Position numbers and translations under genes: made by a program. The notes beneath the pieces are model-generated. The model was not told where the DNA came from and ran no database searches. It saw only the letters and a program-made list of their open reading frames with translations. Shown piece after piece: positions 46,801-56,447 of a DNA stretch of 64,000 nucleotides. The DNA lies in the NCBI GenBank assembly GCA_037013495.1, contig CM072806.1, forward strand, positions 17,839,001 through 17,903,000. Direction: 5' to 3'. Within the stretch, counting starts at the first letter, position 1. Each line of letters starts with the position of its first letter. Source of the stretch: Hippophae tibetana. Taxonomy: Eukaryota; Streptophyta; Magnoliopsida; Rosales; Elaeagnaceae.

Positions 46801-46966
46801 ACAGCTCCCCTAAGCTGTCCTGCGCACTTCCCACTCGTGCTTCCAAGCTAGAAAGCATGTCTTTCGACTTGGCTCGAGATTCCTTTGGGACTTTCCGAAC
46901 TTCCTCACGGCCACGTTCCATTGGTGGAACGTCCATGTTTGGTGTAGTTGGGGCGGTGTTCTTCAT
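43886..46966 (-). CDS. Gag-protease-integrase polyprotein without RT/RNase H
   Basis: The ATG at 46966 is the first in frame after the primer-binding site; 1026 codons follow without a stop. Residues 20-130 are charged and coiled-coil-like; 145-310 are the gag core (PKPKTFNGVRNAREVENFL, YLSDTAMLWWRRR, FKMQFFPVNAEEEARGRL); 372-384 are a zinc knuckle (CFICDGPHWAREC); the protease site at 445-452 is ALVDIGAS, where Thr or Ser usually follows the Asp. Residues 587-658 are three 24-residue repeats. At about 688 (HYQ, nt 44905) the frame passes from the usual pre-RT segment directly to the end of RNase H (EKTELAALSRP) and then integrase: HH-CC finger at 780-820, DFITCLP, SDRDPRF and QTEHANALLE with 35 residues between the second Asp and the Glu. 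Integrase looks complete. Reverse transcription would have to be supplied by another element. Confidence 0.9.
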   Translation of the reverse strand: MKNTAPTTPNMDVPPMERGREEVRKVPKESRAKSKDMLSSLEARVGSAQDSLGELFDRVDNLEERCNGLEAEDVEIHAAIKMSLNELDGGLRQEIDGLKAELAKVRDLVQRELANVLLRMEDMGGDLALCKRAMAAGTSATTIIEAKRVDVPKPKTFNGVRNAREVENFLWGLEQYFEATGITDHASKIRTAAMYLSDTAMLWWRRRHGDVQRGVCTIDTFDDFKREFKMQFFPVNAEEEARGRLRRLKQTGSIRDYVKEFTTLLLEVPDTSDKDALFLFMDGLQSWANLELKRRGVQDLSSAIATAESFIDYSTNKEGSKASDKKFSGGKNGGGHVKIQGSKNHKYNSSFKPRDKGKEKEDQNASKPRVTCFICDGPHWARECPKRKALSALVASTHDQDGSESDEGAKMGSLRLLGALQSAPKTPKGLMYVDAAINGKVAKALVDIGASHNFVSVEEAKRLGLKVVNGGGSLKAVNSAALPLHGVARGVKVSLGAWTGQVDLSVAPMDDFSVVFGMEFLDQVRAFLVPCSNSMCIMDGAKACVVPTERTTKPTTQALSALQFKKGLKRDEESYLTISKEYDGEEESPKPSLLTEVQVVSDKSHKVMFEASPKPSLPTEVQAVLEKSHEVMFEASPKPSLPTEVQAVLDKSHEVMSDALPQQLPPRREVNHKVELDLDTRPPTMSHYQVEKSESRSRSVVADPPSEKTELAALSRPSSPLLERIKEGLEHDALAQNLLGLIKEGKTRRFWLSDGLLYAKQNRIFVPKWGSLRKELIKECHDSLWAGHPGMRRTLALIKSIYYWPQLRDDVKAYVQTCLVCQQDKIEQHAPGGLLEPLPIPERPWESVSMDFITCLPKSENFGSIIVIIDRFSKYATFIPASTDCTADETARLFLKNVVKHWVIPSNIVSDRDPRFTGKFWTELFKLLGSDLNFSTSFHPQSDGQTEHANALLELYLRHFVSANQQDWAKLLDVAQFSYNLQRSESTAKSPFEIVMGQQPMTPHALATSYEGKSPAAFKFAKAWHE
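44988..45203 (-). repeat. Three tandem 72-bp coding repeats
   Basis: Units 44988-45059, 45060-45131 and 45132-45203 share CATGGGACTT, CAGCTTGCACTTCCG and GGCAAGCTTGGCTTTGG. They encode 24-residue units of the form SPKPSLPTEVQ ... KSHEVMFEA. They lie just upstream, in coding sense, of the point where RT is missing. Confidence 0.9.
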
Positions 46967-46998
46967 TTTTGCCAAAGATAGAGATGCTTCAACTGAAA

Positions 46999-47010
46999 GC
47001 TCTGATACCA
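46999..47010 (-). other. Chromovirus primer-binding site (initiator Met tRNA)
   Basis: Minus-strand TGGTATCAGAGC, perfect, two bases from the 5' LTR. Confidence 0.88.
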
Positions 47011-47203
47011 ACTGTCACGACCTTATTTTTCAAGTAGCGATCGTGCGGCACTTAGCACCGTCCGTTGCACTAAGCCTGCCTTTGAATCCGAATGAAACTC
47101 CAAAGAGACTAGAGAGAGAGTTTGCAAAGAATGCTTTGTATTGCTCTAGAGAGATATTATCTTACAATTTCCCAAGGATGAATGCAAATGAAGACCAAGT
47201 GGT

Positions 47204-47213
47204 CTATTTATAG
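47204..47213 (-). promoter_or_regulatory. TATA box in chromovirus 5' LTR (functional promoter position)
   Basis: Minus-strand CTATAAATAGACC, with transcription expected to run leftward into gag. Confidence 0.7.
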
Positions 47214-47432
47214 TGTGGCTTCTAAGCTTAAGAATATGCCACCACTTTCTAGAGTTTTCCTAGTCTAGAATGTACAAGAGAATTCTAGAATTATGTACAA
47301 TATGCCACAAGGGTCTAGGACCTTCTAGCCAACTCTAGAGTCTTCTAGGTTTGTCTAGTTCCTTAATGCACCTTCCGGGATGTCCCATAAGCTTCCAGCA
47401 GCTTCTACATCATTCCCGAACCATCCGGCACG

Positions 47433-47445
47433 TTCTAGAACATTC
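47433..47445 (-). promoter_or_regulatory. Heat-shock element, perfect trimer, 5' LTR
   Basis: The same TTCTAGAACATTC, about 220 bases upstream of the TATA box in the sense of transcription. Conserved in both LTRs. Confidence 0.6.
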
Positions 47446-47638
47446 CAACCCATTCTAGCACTCTCCAGCGTGCTTTAGAACATTCTAGGGTCTTCTAGCT
47501 TGAGTTGAGTCCATCCAACTCTAGCTCTTTCTAGACATCTCTAGGCAACTCTAGAACTTTCCATGTAGAATAGTCTAGATCCTTTAGGCATCCCTCATTT
47601 GTTTGGATTTTTAGGGACAATATGAGCGGGACGTGACA

Positions 47639-48854
47639 CAAAGCTAACTAGATCATTGCTTTAAACAATGAAAAAAGGACATATAACCTCTTTATGTTCA
47701 AATAAGGGGCAACAACAAGTATTTAATTACTTTTATCAATGGTATAACAAAGTACATTTATTAGCATATGTTAGAAGCAAGAAAAAATTTATAGAGAAAT
47801 TTATTCCTATAATATTGGAGTTGAAAATCATATTAACAAAAGGATTAAGGTGTTAAGAAATAGGGATCGAGAAAGTAATGGGACACCATTTGATGAAATG
47901 TGTATAACACATAAGACTATGAGTATTGACTATTTTGTGAATAAAATATTTACCTTTAAACTTGTTTTTGGGTCTGCTATCAAGTCTATCAATAAAAGCT
48001 GAACAAATGCTCAAGTTTTAGATACTTATACTTCAGGTATATCTAAGACACATAGGATTATACTTATGCATTTAATATCACATGCTCATAAATTTGAAAT
48101 TATTTTTGGTGCTAAAATATTTATTTAAACTTGAATCAATTTATAGAATTATCAATTAGTTATTTCTTATATGTGTTTAAATATTTTTAGGGTGTATCTT
48201 AAAAATGACTTTTATAATATTAAGGTTTTTAATGGGTTTTGAAAAATTAAGTCCAAAATATATTCAATCCTAATACTATTAGGTTATTATATATATATAC
48301 ACACACACACACACATGTATGATCATAAGTATTTAATTTGATTATTAAATTTCAAAGAAAATATTTTCATTGAACGTGTGCTTAATCTTTTTGCTCTAAA
48401 ATTTGCTAGTTGATTTGATTTAAGTGACATATGTTTTGAATCATCTAGTTAGGATTATTCATTGTTAAATCCGTTCTAGAACACACACGGACACTTGTGT
48501 TAACCATTTTGTAGTTGATTTGTGAACGATTTAATTGGTAGGAAACCCATTGAAATGTTGGTCTGGATACCACTCACACTAATATTCAGTAGTATCCTAG
48601 GGAGGGTAGCATAACACCGAGTTTTTATTTGAACATTTGATTTTCATAGTGGAAATTTAGGTGGTTTGGTAGACTGATATTTTTCCACCTAAAAATATTA
48701 TGTGTTATTATTTTATTTTCTCATTTTATTCTTACCCACGATTGCATACCTAGCCTTTTTGTTTAGATTATTAAATTATAAATTAATAAAAATTGAAAAT
48801 AACATATTCACCCCTTTCTAGATTAGTTAGGTTTGTAATTTATAAACTTTCAAT
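47639..48854 (+). mobile_element. Copia copy B, LTR region right of the chromovirus
   Basis: 47690-47990 matches copy A (41455-41750) closely. The LTR proper probably begins near TGAACAAATG (47999) and ends CTTTCA at 48852, just before the PBS. A TA/CA microsatellite lies at 48290-48316. The left LTR border is a guess. Confidence 0.5.
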
Positions 48855-48866
48855 TGGTATTAGAGC
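48855..48866 (+). other. Copia copy B primer-binding site
   Basis: TGGTATTAGAGC, one transition from the initiator Met tRNA complement, two bases after the LTR end. Confidence 0.75.
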
Positions 48867-48919
48867 AAACACTAGACACACTTAGTGAGTTTGATCCTTA
48901 GGGAGATACACATCTACTT

Positions 48920-50860
48920 ATGAACCAAATGAAAAAAAGATGGGTCATCTGTTAGACCCCGACTCTTTGATTGGTATAATTACCCTTATTGGAAGGCTTA
49001 CATGCAAGCTTTTCTTAGACAAGATGAAAAAGTTTGGGATGCACCCTTAGTGTGGCAAACAAAAAAGGTTAAGCTCAATCTTTGTTGCAATGTCGATGGA
49101 TGAGTTCTGTCGCATCTCCAACTATGAGACTACTAAAGATGCATGGAATGCACTTGCTCTTGCTCATGGGGGAACTTCCCAAGTAAAACAAACAAAATTG
49201 AGATTGCTAACATCTGAGTTTGATTCCATTAAAATGAGCAACCTTGGAACTTTTGGTCAATTCTATGCTCGCTTTTGTGATATCACAAATTCTTATTCTA
49301 ACATTGGTGAGAGAATTTCATAACCAATACAAGTATGCAAACTCCTAAGCTCCATAATAGCAGACTACAAGATGAAAGTTACAACAATAGAGGAAAGAAA
49401 GAATATGGACAAACTAAACATTGATGTACTTATCAGGTCAATCCAAACCTATGAGCTTACTCTTGATCCACCCAATAAAATCAAGGATATGGTGTTTAAA
49501 AGCTCAAAAATGGATATCTCTGATAGTGATGAGGATATGAATGATGAGTCACTATTCTTGATAGCACAAAAATTGAAGAAGTTCCTAAAAAATAAGGATC
49601 AATAGAATAATCAATCTAACAAGGGAAACTCTAGTTATTCAGGGACCGAAAGTCAAGGGAAATCAAGTCTCCTAGCTTTGACGGTAAGAAAACTAAGCTC
49701 ACTAGTCCTTAATGCTATATATGTAGGGGCTTTGGTCATATTTCTATAGAATGTGAAAATTGAAATTTGGAAAAGCCTTTAATGTTACACTGAGTGACAC
49801 AAAAATTAAGCAGGATAATGCTAGTAACTTAGAAGACGATGACTTTAACTATCATGCCTTCACCATAACTACCAAAGCACACCATAATGACACTGACTCT
49901 ATCTCGGATGATGAAAATGAGGAAGTAAACTCTTCTTTCTTATTGTCTGAGTTTAATGTATCGAATTATAAGGAACTATTCATGGATAGTCTAGGTGTCA
50001 GGGAAGAGAGAGATAAGCTACTTATGAAAGTAACTAAACTTAATGATATCATCAATGTTCACAAAATAAATTCCTCTAGCCGAGAGAAAGGTAAAAAGGA
50101 ATTGTCTGAACATATTGATGCCGTGAATCTGAGACTTACAAAAGCAATAAGGAAAACAAAAAGCTTAAGTAAGAACTAATTATTGCTAAAGAGAAGGTGA
50201 TGAATTTGACCATAGGTGTTGAAAAATTGACCAAAGTCCTAGACTATGGAAAGCTAAATAGAGATAATAGAGGTCTTGGATACATAGATGAACAATCAAA
50301 ACCTTCAACATCAAAGATCACATTTGTAAGGTCCTTAAACTATACTCCTACTGTTACTACTTGTGCACAAAGAACTATTACACTTGTGGTAGAAAAATTT
50401 ATTAAATTCGTGTATGTTTGTCATCATTGTGATAGGAAAGGTCCTATAAGACCAAAATGTAAATTTTTAATGAATTCTCCTGAACTTGATCATTTTGTCC
50501 ATGTTTCACATAGTTGGACCCATAAGCATCATCCATTTGTGCATGTTATATCATATTCAAGGATGAATGAAAATTATAATAACTTTTTTAGAAATTATAC
50601 TAGGAAACATGAAGTCTTAGGTTCAAAGAGGTAAGCAAAATTTAGTACTTTTAATGCTAAGACTCATTATCATCATCCTACTATGCATACTGAATCTCCA
50701 TTTGGGATGAATGAGAAAAGTGCAGCTAAGTTCAAGAACATGCCTATGAAACCTAATTTTGTTGAGTCCTAACCCAATCATATAGAGAAACCAAAATGCA
50801 AGAAAATTTGGGTCAGGAAAGATTATTTTTTCCTGGTCACCTAACCGTCTTTTATTCCTT
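48920..50860 (+). pseudogene. SIRE-like copia gag, copy B
   Basis: Begins near 48955 with RPRLFDWYNYPYWKA and DEKVWDA; after a frameshift come MDEFCRISNYETTKDAWNAL, TKLRLLTSEFDSIKM, QFYARFCDIT, VLIRSIQTYELTLDPP and SDSDEDMNDESLFLIAQKLK, the UBN2-type gag of the SIRE/Maximus group. The first zinc knuckle CYICRGFGHISIEC is at about 49711, and the second, CHHCDRKGPIRPKC, in the frame 50197-50634. The last part reads KKIWVRKD. Stops at 49321, 49603 and 50177 and several shifts break it. Protease, integrase and RT do not follow. Confidence 0.82.
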
Positions 50861-52145
50861 CATCTAGTTATTTTTGTTAGAGTGCTTAAATAACCCTAGG
50901 TGAGTAATCTTTTTTGTCTTTATTTTATTTATTAGTTAAACTTTAAAGAAAAAGATAGACAAGTAGAATCATTATCTGACCAACACAGTATTGAACTTAT
51001 TTAATACTTACATATATATAACCTCATTTTTAGTGACTTAACTCATTTTGATATTTATTATATACATTATTCTACAATTTTGACTCATGCACACACATAT
51101 TCTTATACATGTGATGATCAATGTTGACATGAACTTATTCACACACTCACAACACACATATGTATGTTATGCTTGAAGTTTATGAATTTTCTTGAAAGAC
51201 CCTAGGACTTCAACTAATCTTGGCTGTAAAATTGTATTGAGTTCTATTTTTTGCTTACTAAAATTTTACCGTATAGAGACACTTAGTATTAAGAGGGCTA
51301 CCTACTGTGATGTGTGAAGCTACCATAGTAAGCGGAGAGGGCTACCTCACAACTAGTGTGAAAGTCATCATGCTAGGTTTATGGCTCTTACAACAAAAAG
51401 AAATTGTGCAAAAAGCAACTACTTATAAAACTTGTACTTGGAATGCACAAAAATAAAGGGCCCATAAAGGTTAAAATAAATAAATAAAAATATATCATTT
51501 GCATTATTTATAAAATATAAAAAAACATTTAACTTCTCTTTTGGCAAATATATTTTATTTTGTGAGATTGAAGACTTGATTATAATTTTACATGATAGGT
51601 GATATTTTTTTTCTTTATAGTCCTTCTTGATTGGTCATAAATGCATTAATTGATATATTTGTAGAGTTTAAACATATACACCACTTTTACGTAAATGCCA
51701 ATATGTTATTATATGTGTGAAGTGTGCTTGTGTACTTCTTCTACTCTATTTGCTTCTTTATATAATGAATAATCAAAATTTGAGATAAAAAAATGACGAG
51801 TTCTCAATTGGTTGTATACTCATTTGTGATTAAATGAGTTTAATACCTTACGTGGCTATATATGAAAATTTAAACAAAAAAAAAATTTAGATTTTTATTC
51901 CTTTACATCTTCTTTTTATTTATTACCTTTTCAATTGGTTTTTAAGTTAGAGATTCATAGAAATTAAGGGGAGTTTAAAGCACATTGCACTTCTACATTA
52001 ATCTTCCTTTACATTAATCATGGTAATTTTAGTGATTTTAAGCACTCATTAGTACCAAGTCATTTGATTGGAAGTATTGGGGATTGACTGAGTGGTTGCA
52101 ATGATTGGTCATTCTTTGTTGATAAGCAACCAATCTAATCTCACT
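50861..52145. other. Noncoding, probably retroelement-derived DNA
   Basis: After gag no pol appears. A repeated phrase GAGGGCTACCT with GTGTGAAG occurs twice at 51294-51370. Elsewhere AT-rich with CACACA runs near 51090 and 51140. No gene. Confidence 0.4.
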
Positions 52146-52400
52146 TTATTCCCTTCTTTCTTCTAGTAAGTCAAGGTTCAAGGCCAAGCTCTCCTCACTT
52201 CCTTTTAGGTTTTCAACACTAGTTATGTAGCTTGGTAGGCCAGTTTCAAATCGAATGATAGCCTTTGTGTTTGATGTCTCCCCCGTGGCAGTTCTTGATA
52301 TGGTTTTACAAGCCCACAAAACCTTTGGAAAGTTTTCAACCCATGCTTTCTTGCGTGTTTTGAGTTTTCTCTTCAAGTTCAATTTGATTACTTTATTGGA
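52146..52400 (-). pseudogene. Ty3-gypsy integrase fragment
   Basis: On the minus strand: NLKRKLKTRKKAWVENFPKV, LWACKTISRTATGETS, then FETGLPSYITS and SLALNLDLLEERRE. These are the C-terminal integrase blocks of Tat/Athila-type gypsy elements, where GETPF and a Tyr-Gly precede the Glu-rich end. About ten residues are missing after GETS. Only this piece remains. Confidence 0.8.
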
Positions 52401-53060
52401 ATCATCTACCTAGCTATTAACTTGAAGGTACTCGACAATAGAGAAAACATTATCTATCCCTTTGGCTTTCTGTGTCAAAGTACTGCACAAATAAGTAGAT
52501 ATGCATATCAATCATGAGATGATCATGAAGATGACCTAAAGATATTTGTTCTCGTGAACAAAACATCGACGTGCACCCAAATATGAAAAACACACCTAAA
52601 CGAAGGGCATCCATCTTGTGCATTCCATCCATCTTCTTTAATCAACTCACCAACACTTTGGTCCATCTTTATCGATCCAATTGAGACACTAGGGCCTCAA
52701 TATAACTACATATGGCTTTTCTGAAGTCTAAATGCTTCAATCTACACTTGTATCCTACACACACGAAACAAACATATACCCATGAATGTATCGCGCAAAG
52801 ACATCATGTAGTCTATCCAAATAATATAATGTAACCCCTATGCAGGTACACAACGATAGAAAAAAGAAAGACATGCAATGTATACAACTCTCCCTAACTT
52901 CATGCAACATCCCCCCTAAGTATATGCAAGTTAGGCAACAAGATGTAGTGAAATCCTACACTCATCACCCTTGTAACAGATAGCATGGAAATAAGCACAT
53001 AGTTGTACACATAAAATTCTCCCCCTTTTGACACAAAAAGTAAAAAAAAAACACTATATG
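52401..53060 (-). mobile_element. 3' end of a minus-strand SIRE-like copia element
   Basis: On the minus strand, TTTTTGTGTCAAAAGGGGGA at about 53040-53020 and CTTAGGGGGGATG at about 52920-52908 are the purine tracts that in SIRE/Maximus elements precede the 3' LTR. The LTR would extend leftward from about 52908, but I cannot match it to the relic of the 5' LTR at 60023, so the border is open. Confidence 0.45.
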
Positions 53061-53239
53061 AGGGTGAGAAGGCATAGAAGTATGCAATAATTCTATCATT
53101 CATACAACATGATAAATAAGATTAAAGCAACCAAGTAGGCTCCAAACAAGTAGAAATAGATATCAAGGAACACAACATTGTCATTCTCATTAAGTAAACA
53201 TTATTTTACAAAATTTTAAAGCAATAACATGAAATAAAC

Positions 53240-53970
53240 TAAAAACAATAAGTAAAAAAATGTGCTCTCTCTGTCGCCCTTTCTAGAAACATCATCCTCA
53301 TGGGTACTACTGTGCAAGGATAGTTTCGGGTAAGAATATGACACCAGTAGTGGAGTACTTGGTATGGATTGAGAATAGAGGTAGTAAACTGGTCAAAATA
53401 AATATTGGGTTCAACTCCACCAAACATTGTGAAAAAATATGCCAGAGAGCCAAGTGATAGCACCATAGTTAGAAAGGCCTCTAAAAACTATAGGTCGAGG
53501 TTTGATAGAGGTAGAAGATAAGGGAGAGCAAAGAGTTAAAGGTACAATAGGGTGATAAGAAGACACCATTTCCTTAAGAAAAAGCTTGAAATCTTTACAT
53601 ATCCATGACATTTTGATTAAGAAGACACAATTCATTAAGAAGATTATTCATAAGACTAATAGACTCATCGTTGAGGGGAATGAAGGTAGAGAGAGTAGAA
53701 GAAACAAGAATGGATTCACAGAGCGTGGATTGAGCAGCATTCATAGAAGAGGAAAATGAGTAATAGAAAAAGCTGAGAGCCATGACTAGAATGATAACGC
53801 GAGAATGAAAGAGAAATTATGAAAAATAATGGAACCCTACCTGGTCATCAAGGATGGATAAAGGAGTATAAAGTTAGGAAGAGCAATAGTACAAAAAATG
53901 ATGGTCCCATAAATCATGCCAGTGAGATCTATAAGTTCACCATTTAGAATAGCACAAAGGAAGTGTCCTC
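53240..53970 (-). pseudogene. SIRE-like extra ORF (aORF), 3' part
   Basis: Minus-strand frames (for example 53783-53595, with NDESISLMNNLLNELCLLNQ) continue the reading that starts at 56951. The region is cut off from its 5' half by the hAT-like element and the solo LTR. No known catalytic motif; decayed by shifts and stops. Confidence 0.45.
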
Positions 53971-53975
53971 TACAC
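53968..53975. repeat. 8-bp target site duplication, left
   Basis: CTCTACAC, repeated exactly at 54381-54388. Confidence 0.9.
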
Positions 53976-54380
53976 TAGGGGTGTCCATGGTCCGGTCCGG
54001 TCCCGTTTTTCCTAAAAAAAAATTAATCGGACCGGACACGTTCATATTACTCGGACCGGACCAGACCGGACCGTTCATATTACTCGGACCGGACCAGACC
54101 AGACCGTTTGAAACGGTTTTAAGAAATAAAAACCGGACCAGACTGTTTGACTTATAAAACCGTTCGCCCCAGTTTTATTCCTGGTTTGGTTCGATTTTTT
54201 TATAATTTAATGAAAAATAATGTAAAAATTTTAATATATTATTAAACCGGTCCGGTCCGGTTTGAACGGTTTAAAATTAATACAAACCAGACCGGACCTT
54301 TTGATTAGTAAAACCGTTCGGTTTGGTCCGGTCCGGTTTTACGGTTTAGTCCGGTCCGGACCGGTTTATGGACACCTTTA
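53976..54380. mobile_element. hAT-like MITE, 405 bp
   Basis: Ends TAGGGGTGTCCATGG and (reverse complement of the right end) TAAAGGTGTCCATAAACC; flanked by CTCTACAC. The termini share TAGGGGTGTCCA with the 1160-bp element at 12850. The inside is packed with CCGGTCCGGT and ACCGGACC words, including a 34-bp repeat at about 54030-54110. Such clustered subterminal words usually bind hAT transposase. No coding capacity. Confidence 0.92.
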
Positions 54381-54388
54381 CTCTACAC
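54381..54388. repeat. 8-bp target site duplication, right
   Basis: CTCTACAC, partner of 53968-53975. Confidence 0.9.
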
Positions 54389-54438
54389 GGTGGGACAATA
54401 TGATGATGAGAACAGGGATGAATGATGGTACTAAAAAC

Positions 54439-54443
54439 ATCAC
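54439..54443. repeat. Target site duplication of the gypsy solo LTR, left
   Basis: ATCAC, matched exactly at 56443-56447. Confidence 0.88.
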
Positions 54444-56442
54444 TGTTGTGTGTTTTTTAACACATAAAAATGTGCAAGTATACACGGTCACAAGTAATAA
54501 AATTTGATAAGTAAGTTATCGTTCCCACGGAGATTTGTCACTATAGTTTGTTGAATACTAAAATTATCTCTCTCTGATTTTATTCAAAACGATCGTTGAT
54601 TCGAACAAATTTAAGAAAACAGTTTCAAAACAAAATAAAAGAAATCTAGGATTGCAATTTTTCACCAAACTAATCAACTCAAATCATTTTATTTTCTTTT
54701 GATTTATATTTTTTAGTACATTTAATTTGTCAACCGAAAACTTCTAATTTTATTCATACATCTCTTCTGAGCTCTGTACAAACACACCTCGTTAAATTAA
54801 TTCACTATATTCCTATGAGAATTAAATTCACCGAGATTCATTACGTTTTAAGTTTTCAAATGGCCACACATACAATTAGGGTATATTCCTATCCTTCATC
54901 ATACATGTCATTCTATTTACGAGAAATATACACATAAATTCCTCTTCCAAGTTTATTTATGTGCCACGGATCGTTTTGATAAGATTCGTAAATAATCAAA
55001 AAGCATTAAGCACAAAATAGAACGAACAAATCGAACGTCTTATAAATCTATCAAAAATAATTAAAATAAAAGCTTCATAAATTAAGATCAAATGCAACCC
55101 TAGAAAAATTAAACTACTTCATAAAATAAAAATAAAAATTACAACAGATACAGAAAAATAAGATGAAGAAGAAGGAAAATTAAAACAACACTTATAACAA
55201 ATATTTGACACACGCAGAACACAACAAAAACCAAAAAAATGGCTTCTGCGTGTTCTGCAGTCCAAAACCGAACAACACAAAAACTAAACTCTCCCAAAAA
55301 CTCCAAAAAACTTTTGAAAACTAAAACTAAAAAAAACTCTCTAACTCTATCATCTTATCTCCTATTTATAACATTAAATTTCTAAAAAAAATACATTTAA
55401 AAATATATTTTTTTTATACACGCGGGAGACAACTAATGATGGAGAAATTAATTTAAAACTACGAGTGGGGGACAAAAATGTATCAAAAATGGAATCGAAA
55501 ACCCAGCTAATGTGAGTGGGCGAGCCGTCCGTTTCTATTTTTCTTTTCAATAAACTCTGCCATGTGTCGAGATCTGATTTGCTGAAACAAATAGTGGGAC
55601 ACGTGGCACCACCTCATTTGTTGAACTGAATGGGCGCACGCAGAAATTGTCGCAGGGGATTGGGGCGCGCGAAACGTGGGGCAACGGCTGGAACGCATGC
55701 GAGATTCTGCGCTTTTGCGTTCACTGAAATGTGCCATGCGTCCGCTGATGATTCGTTCAAGGGGAAAGTGGGACATGTGGAAGACTTTAATTGGCTGGAG
55801 GGAACGATTGCACGTGGTTCAGCCAGACGCGAATACAACCTTTGGCAGACACGTAACCGACACGTGGGTCCCACCCTATACGCCGGCCTACACGCCAGGT
55901 GGGCCCCACTGGCATGCCGAGCCGCGTAATCCGTGAAATTCGTGTTTACGCTCTTTTGTCGCGCTTGCAATACACGCGCCTCATCGTATCCGTTGGTTGT
56001 CTGATTGAACGGTTGGTGTCGCCCAGAATTAATGTTGCGCGTGGCTTCCTTTTCCTGCAGAGAATATAAATTTCCTTAATTGCATTTTGAACCACAAATT
56101 TAATTCAAATTTCATTTTAAACTTTGTTTAATTACAATAAAGCCCTTTTTTTATTTAAATTAAATTTTAAACTTTTAATAATTGAAATTAAGCCCGATTT
56201 TAATTTAAATTATATTTTCAACTTTTATAAATTGTAATTAAGCACTTATTTACTTGAAATTATATTTTTGGACACAAAATTGCAATTAAGTACGTTTTCG
56301 ATACAATTTATTTAATTTTCTTAAAATATATAAAAAACAATAAATACTAATTTATTAAACTAAAATGAACTAAAAATAGAAAGAACATAGCAATTATAAT
56401 TAATAAAATAGGTAAAAATAACTATATAAAATACAGTTATCA
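54444..56442 (-). mobile_element. Solo LTR of a Tat/Athila-like gypsy element, 1999 bp
   Basis: Plus-strand ends TGTTGTGTG and AGTTATCA; on the minus strand it starts TGATAACTGTATTTT like the LTR fragment at 265-1271. ATCAC flanks both sides. The minus-strand 5' part is AT-rich (56442-56080), then a GC-rich block lies at 55500-56040, then AT-rich again. CAAGTATACACGGTCACAAG near 54477 is a phrase widely seen in such LTRs. No internal region remains. Confidence 0.92.
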
Positions 56443-56447
56443 ATCAC
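56443..56447. repeat. Target site duplication of the gypsy solo LTR, right
   Basis: ATCAC, partner of 54439-54443. Confidence 0.88.

Larger units (their letters stand above)
42700..47638 (-). mobile_element. Chromovirus (Ty3-gypsy with chromodomain), young, lacking RT and RNase H
   Basis: Two 626-bp LTRs (42700-43325 and 47013-47638) with ends TGTCACG and CGTGACA, 4-bp flanks CAAA (42696-42699 and 47639-47642), primer-binding site at 46999 and polypurine tract at 43326 fix the borders and the minus orientation. The LTRs differ at 8 sites, which at a commonly used rate of 1.3e-8 per site per year means roughly half a million years. The inside codes gag, protease and integrase in one frame and a chromodomain after one stop. 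The reverse transcriptase and RNase H are absent. It inserted into copia gag copy B. Confidence 0.93.
47013..47638 (-). repeat. Chromovirus 5' LTR
   Basis: Beside the primer-binding site. Seven of its eight differences from the 3' LTR are transitions. Confidence 0.93.

Noticed and set aside
46206..47213. A 335-codon plus-strand frame and several others across 43736-46143
   Set aside because: They lie antisense to the chromovirus polyprotein and LTR, have no domain, and are produced by the codon bias of the real frame.
55507..55970. Arg-, Pro- and Ala-rich frames on both strands of the solo LTR
   Set aside because: Same explanation: GC-rich LTR DNA. They are not conserved in the other LTR copy.
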